From: Nymphaea colorata
Taxonomy: Eukaryota; Streptophyta; Magnoliopsida; Nymphaeales; Nymphaeaceae
Direction of reading: 5' to 3'
Length of the DNA stretch: 64,000 bases
NCBI RefSeq assembly: GCF_008831285.2
Contig: NC_045143.1
Coordinates: 25,505,662 to 25,569,661 of the forward strand
The notes under the pieces were generated by a model. It saw only the letters and a list, made by a program, of their open reading frames with translations. It was not told the origin of the DNA and ran no database searches. A program made the position numbers and the translations under genes. Below, in pieces: positions 59,801 to 64,000 of the stretch (its first letter is position 1; the number at the start of each line of letters is the position of its first letter).

Positions 59801-61065
59801 CAACACATCATGAACATGCAAAGATGGAGAGAGATGAACAACTCCATGCCCTTCTACCGGAGATAGCCTTCCATCTGCCAATCGAACATACTGTAAGGTA
59901 TTAAATTTCTGCAGGCTTGAAATACTAGTATCTCCACAGAAGTGTTTAGATGCTCCAAAATCAATTATCCAACAACCATTAGAAGAAGTTCTACCTGCAG
60001 AATATGCTGAATTTGTGATAGCTGTGGATGCCGATGTGTAGAGGGCGTAGTATTTGATCGATGCTCCATAATTAAATCAAGTTCGGCCGGACTTAGATTA
60101 AGAGATGCAACATCTACAGAAGCAGCTGTGGGTTTCGCCTTAGGAGCTATACTGATAGACTGCGTGTTTGGAGCAGAAGTGGATGAGGGTGTCACAGTAG
60201 AGGATGTGGATGAGTTAGGCTTACCCACTTTGTTCCAACACCTATCCTCTAAGTGACCAAGACGACCACAATATGTGCATTGAAGTCTTCCACGTTCTCC
60301 TGGACCTCGACCTCTTCCTCTACCACGGGAGGAGTATAGTCCACTTCGTCCTCCTCCAAATGAGGCAAGAGCAGATGGTTGTGAGTTGTTTGAGGGTGGA
60401 GGAAGAGTAACAACCAATCTATTTTGCCTGTTAAAGGCCTTATCAAGATCAGGAAGATCTGAACTTGCAAGCATTTGAGCCTTGGCTGCAGAATAATCCG
60501 ATGATAGTCCAGCAAGAAATTTAACAACAATCATTTGCTCCATGTGAGATTTGAGACAATGCTTACAAGGCGGTTTTAAGGAATTCATCTTTTCATAAGT
60601 GAACTTCAGCTTTGTAAAGTATTCAGTTAAATCCAAGTCACCTTGCTGCATTTGTAACAATTCTTGCTGAACCTGTAAAATTTTGCTGATGTTCTTGTCT
60701 TGAGAGTACGTCCGCTGAAGAGAATTCTACATATTTTTAGCTGTATTATAATAACAAAGCCCTGCAGCAATGTGGGGCTGAGTGCTATTCATAAGCCAAG
60801 CACTAATTATACTATTTTATTCCTCCCACCGTGCGTATTTAACAATCTTTTCAACTGGTTCATCTTCCTCTAATATATATTTCTTCCCATGTCCAACGAC
60901 TGACAACATGAAGGTTCTAGCCCATACATCGTAGTTGGCTCCATCAAGTTTGATAGTAGATCGAAAAGAAAAGGGATTTGAGAAGGCTTTGTACTCAACA
61001 CCAGCCTCTATTTGCTGATTTCCAGATTCAGTTCTATCATGTTGTAAAGATTTATTGACAGCAAT
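56837..61065 (-). pseudogene. Copia C gag-pol, frame-broken
   Basis: Read on the minus strand. The gag start codon has changed to ATT (61065-61063) by comparison with copia D. Gag then has two stops (after YARWEE near 60820 and near 60730), a Gly/Arg stretch and a zinc knuckle CTYCGRLGHLEDRC (about 60280-60240). Protease/integrase follows in 59881-58889 (FQWHLKLGHPS, VDVWGPSR, DNALEFKS, NGVVERKHR), the linker in 58701-58310, reverse transcriptase in 58306-57164 (WVFTIKYNSDG, IYVDDIILTG, FDADYAGS) and the RNase H end in 57130-56837 (DCHYIRGLVQ, DMFTKALP). Frames change at several joins. Its order and motifs match copia A, so both belong to one lineage. No functional product is expected. Confidence 0.88.
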
Positions 61066-61615
61066 GATAAAACTTCAAAAATAGAAGAATATGAAAGTCC
61101 ACAACAGTCTGAATATTGACTAATAAGGTATCAAATTAATCTCCAAGGAAGAATATCCCTGCAGTCGTTGTTTAGTAGCCCCTACGACAAACCCACTGCT
61201 ATGGTAATACTTCTGATTTATCACAAATAAAGTCCTCTTTTAGCAAGCAGCCACCACAGATTGACAAGAAAAGATGATGGACGTTAAATACTAGGAAACC
61301 AACTAACTGAAAACTGATATACAGTTTTGCAATGTGGCAACAGGCTTGAGTAATCAGCACCAACTATCATGCAGATATAAGAAAATTTGGTCCAACAGCA
61401 GGGTACTTAAAAAAAAGTTTTTACCAGATCTGGCCGACAGCATCAACAAAAAAAAAGGCATACCAAACCAATATATCTTTGCTGATCTGGCAGACTTGTG
61501 AACTTCAACCTCAATAGAAACGTAAACCATACTGCCTGAGTGATGTATTTAGACGTCCATCCATCTTGAAGACCAGTTAACTATAACTGCAGCCACATCA
61601 ACTTCAACATGGCAT

Positions 61616-61658
61616 CGATCTAGGGTTTTGAATTTTTTTTGAGAAAAACCCTAGATCG
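61616..61658 (-). other. Leader hairpin of copia C
   Basis: A perfect 14-bp inverted repeat, CGATCTAGGGTTTT (61616-61629) and its complement (61645-61658), with a 15-base loop. It lies 142 bases inside the primer-binding site, in the same part of the leader as the hairpins of copia A and D. Confidence 0.6.
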
Positions 61659-61800
61659 AGCCCAACAAACACGACCCAATTGTAGTGCTCAAAACAGTAA
61701 GTAGAGTAGAGGAATGGGAACATGATGGGTATGAGAAAGGAGTAGAGATGGAGATGAAGGAAGGCAGATCAGTCCCAAGAAGGAACGTGCTCTGATACCA

Positions 61801-62034
61801 TGTTGTTTAGAGAGGTAGAGAAGAAGGAGAAGAAGAAAACGTGAAGAGGAAAGAGAATAAGGAGCAAGTCCTCTTGTTACGGCTGCTCCCTTTCGTTTAA
61901 ATAATAATGATTAGGGTTATGTTTAACCTTTTACATAAAGAGTCTAACAAAACTTTAAAATTCAGAAAACTATCTAATACTAAAATTGCAAAATACAGAA
62001 AACCTCAAATGCAAAACAGTAAGTTTTCTCAACA
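61801..62034 (-). repeat. 5' LTR of copia C
   Basis: The 234-bp partner of 56596-56829. It contains the word AACCCTAATC and a pyrimidine-rich end next to the primer-binding site. Confidence 0.9.
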
Positions 62035-62039
62035 CAATA

Positions 62040-62106
62040 GAATTCCAGAATGACACCATGTGGAGTGTCAACTATTGAGGAAACGTGCTACTTTGGCTTT
62101 TAAAAG
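62040..62106. other. Spacer between head-to-head copia C and D
   Basis: With the CAATA duplication it makes 72 bases separating two inverted, related LTRs. No feature is recognised within it. Confidence 0.6.
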
Positions 62107-62300
62107 TGTTATGTATTTTGGAGTTTTATATGAGGTAGCTTTCAGAATTTTTAAATTTTGTTAGACTCTTTATGTAAAAAGTTAAACTTAACCCTAATCA
62201 TTATTTAGTCTAATGAAAAGGAGCAGCTAACTGATTGAGGACTGCTACCTATTCTCTCTTCTCTCCTCTCATTCCACTCTCTCTACCTCTCTACGCAACA
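62107..62300 (+). repeat. 5' LTR of copia D, about 194 bp
   Basis: The right border is fixed by the primer-binding site at 62301. The left border (TG at 62107) is inferred from the usual TG start and loss of similarity to the LTR of copia C. Confidence 0.65.
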
Positions 62301-62453
62301 TGGTATCAGAGCGGAAGACCTAGGACCGTGCCATCTAGGGTTTCACGCGGCTCCCCATCTTCTCTTTTTCTCATCCCCTCATTCACGACAAGGTTGGATG
62401 TCTAAAGTTGTTGCTGCCTTCAAAGGATACAGTGGAATGTTTGGTGGAAAGGG

Positions 62454-62487
62454 GTTAATCACGTTTAACATGTAAAACGTGATTAAC
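62454..62487 (+). other. Leader hairpin of copia D
   Basis: A perfect 13-bp inverted repeat, GTTAATCACGTTT (62454-62466) and AAACGTGATTAAC (62475-62487), with an 8-base loop, 153 bases after the primer-binding site. The core ATCACG/CGTGAT is shared with the copia A hairpin, while the flanking pairs differ on both arms. Confidence 0.65.
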
Positions 62488-63009
62488 ACCCTTATGTTGC
62501 TGTCGAAGTCGTAAGGTTGCTGAAAACTAAATCTAATGTCGTCGTTCAGATCTAGTTGTGGTGTATCAGATCTTCAGATTGCTGAAAAAAATCAAATATG
62601 ATGTCATCGTTCAGATCTACATGTTGTCGTGTACTAGATATTATTCAGTTGCTGTGATAAAGAGGTTCAGATCAAAGAAACTTTGATCTGCCTAGTTGTG
62701 TGCTGCCCTTGAACAAGTTTAGACCAGGTGAACTGATCTGCTTGGTCATGTGATGCTTGGTGGATCCTCTTAGTTTAAACATCGTTGAAGTTGTGCGAAG
62801 CAGACAGGTTGGTATTGAATCTTGTTGTCAAACCTGTGCACATCGGCTGCTAGCAATCTGCATCTGGAAATTTGTGTAGTATTTCTATAGCAATTGGTCT
62901 ATCGTGGGGCTGCAGAGATTACAATTGCAGAGATTTTCTTCTCCGTTGGTGATTGGCTTGATTTCTTTTTGTCAATACTTAGTCTACCGATAACTTTTGA
63001 GATTTTATC

Positions 63010-64000
63010 ATGGCTGCCAACAGATCAGAATCTGGAAATCAACACACAGAGGCAGGTGTTGAATACAAAGCTTTCTCCAATCCATTCACGTTTGGATCTA
63101 CTATCAAACTTGATGGAACCAACTATGGTGTATGGGCTAGAACCTTCATGTTGTCAGTCGTTGGACATGGGAAGAAATATATACTAGAAGAAGATGAACC
63201 AATTAAAAAGATTGGTAAATACGCACGGTGGGAGGAAGAAAACAACATTATTAGTGCTTGGCTTATGAATAGCACTCAGCCTCACATTGCAGCAGGGCTT
63301 TGTTATTATAATACAACTAAAGATACGTGGAATTCTCTTCGACAGATGTACTTTCAAGATAAAAACATCAGCAAAATTTTACAGGTTCAGCAAGAATTGT
63401 TACAAATGTAGCAATGAGACATGGATTTGATGGAATACTTACAAAGTTGAAGTTTACTTATGAAAAGATGAATTCCTTAAAACTGCCCTGTAAGCATTGT
63501 CTCAAATCTCAATGGAGCAAATGATTGTGGTTAAATTTTTTGCTGGACTATCTTCTAATTACTCTGCTTTCGAGGTACAAATGCTTACAGGTTCAGATTT
63601 CATGATCTTGATGAGGCCTTCAATAGACTAAACAGATTGGCTGTTACTCTTCCTCCATCATCAAACAACTCATAGCCTTCTGCCCTTGCTTCATTTGGAG
63701 GAGGAAGAAGTGGACTATACTCTTCCTGTGGTAGAGGAAGAGGTCGAGGTTCTGGAGGACGTGGGAGAATTCAGTGCACATATTGTGGTCGTCTCGGTCA
63801 CTTAGAGGATAGGTGCTGGAACAAAGTGGGTAAACCTAATTCATCCACTTCTTCGATTGTGACATCTTCATCTGGTTCTACTCCAAACACACAGTCTATC
63901 AGTATAGCTCCTAAGCCGAATCCCACTGCTGCTTCAGTAGATGCTACATCTCTTAATTTAAGTCTAGCTGGAATTGATCTAATTATGAAGCATAGATCTA
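63010..64000 (+). pseudogene. Copia D gag, interrupted
   Basis: It starts MAANRSESGNQHTEAG and runs open for 133 codons with the gag core (LDGTNYGVWARTFML, VVGHGKKYILEEDEP). A TAG follows LLQM at 63409-63411, and the downstream part continues in shifting frames (YEKMNSLK-like, then FGGGRSGLYSS). The zinc knuckle CTYCGRLGHLEDRC is readable at about 63776-63817, and the sequence continues to the window end. It is colinear with copia C gag. Confidence 0.85.

Larger units (their letters stand above)
56596..62034 (-). mobile_element. Ty1/copia retrotransposon C, complete ends, decayed
   Basis: LTRs of 234 bp lie at 56596-56829 and 61801-62034, with an exact 5-bp duplication CAATA at 56591-56595 and 62035-62039. 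The primer-binding site (TGGTATCAGAGC on the minus strand) abuts the right LTR at 61800, and a purine tract (AGCTTGAGGGGGAG on the minus strand) precedes the left LTR. The element is therefore read right to left. The LTRs differ at roughly a dozen positions. It has inserted downstream of the NSUN-like exons. Confidence 0.92.
62107..64000 (+). mobile_element. Ty1/copia retrotransposon D, runs off right edge
   Basis: An LTR at 62107-62300 (TGTTATGTAT...GCAACA) is followed at once by TGGTATCAGAGC, a leader of about 700 bases and a gag related to that of copia C. The LTR shares the block TTTTGTTAGACTCTTTATGT and AACCCTAATCATTATT with copia C in inverted orientation, but is shorter and diverged, so D is a separate member of the same family. 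The remainder lies outside the window. Confidence 0.88.

Overview
The window is nuclear DNA of a flowering plant. Evidence: plant-type genes with GT-AG introns (a SEC24/CEF-like COPII gene, a CLASSY-type SNF2 gene, GINS subunit PSF1, CDKC kinase, clathrin heavy chain and a NOL1/NOP2/Sun methyltransferase), and Ty1/copia elements primed by initiator Met-tRNA (TGGTATCAGAGC), hAT elements and MITEs. I cannot name the species. Most of the DNA is repeats and gene relics; I see no bacterial, organellar, rRNA or CRISPR sequence.

Layout. 1-4390: first exon of a SEC24-like gene (minus; the rest lies off the left edge), with a hAT MITE in its presumed intron. 4395-6730: a tRNA-derived SINE and a decayed copia gag. 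7540-8677: a damaged PSF1 (GINS1) gene lacking exon 1, followed by a broken BED/DUF659 hAT transposase (9.16-10.4 kb) and a 1242-bp hAT-like element with an 8-bp target duplication. 12176-17195: copia A, cut off at its 3' end. 17484-22731: a four-exon CLASSY3/4-like chromatin remodeller (minus), the best-preserved large gene, but with two apparent compensating frame breaks in its N-terminal exon. 23513-29690: copia B, with complete LTRs but a ruined coding region. 29.7-42.9 kb: mostly non-coding, with MITEs, microsatellites, a clathrin heavy-chain exon relic and a 1.23-kb tandem duplication. 42970-51654: a CDKC pseudogene that keeps its introns, has premature stops and a lost DFG aspartate, and is split inside one exon by a 3041-bp solo-LTR-like insertion. 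53115-56292: three exons of an NSUN-type RNA methyltransferase. 56596-62034 and 62107-64000: two related copia elements (C minus, D plus), head to head and only 72 bp apart.

Functional reading. The intact signal is SEC24 exon 1 (ER-to-Golgi COPII coat) and the CLASSY-like gene (guides Pol IV in RNA-directed DNA methylation). The other host genes here (PSF1, CDKC, clathrin, NSUN) are partial or broken, so this looks like a repeat-rich segment that has collected gene duplicates and lost them to mutation and insertion. No wholly new system could be shown. The most unusual observations are a leader hairpin shared by three copia elements with compensating base changes, the solo LTR inside a kinase exon, the head-to-head copia pair, and the frame-disrupted CLASSY gene with an in-frame 183-bp duplication.
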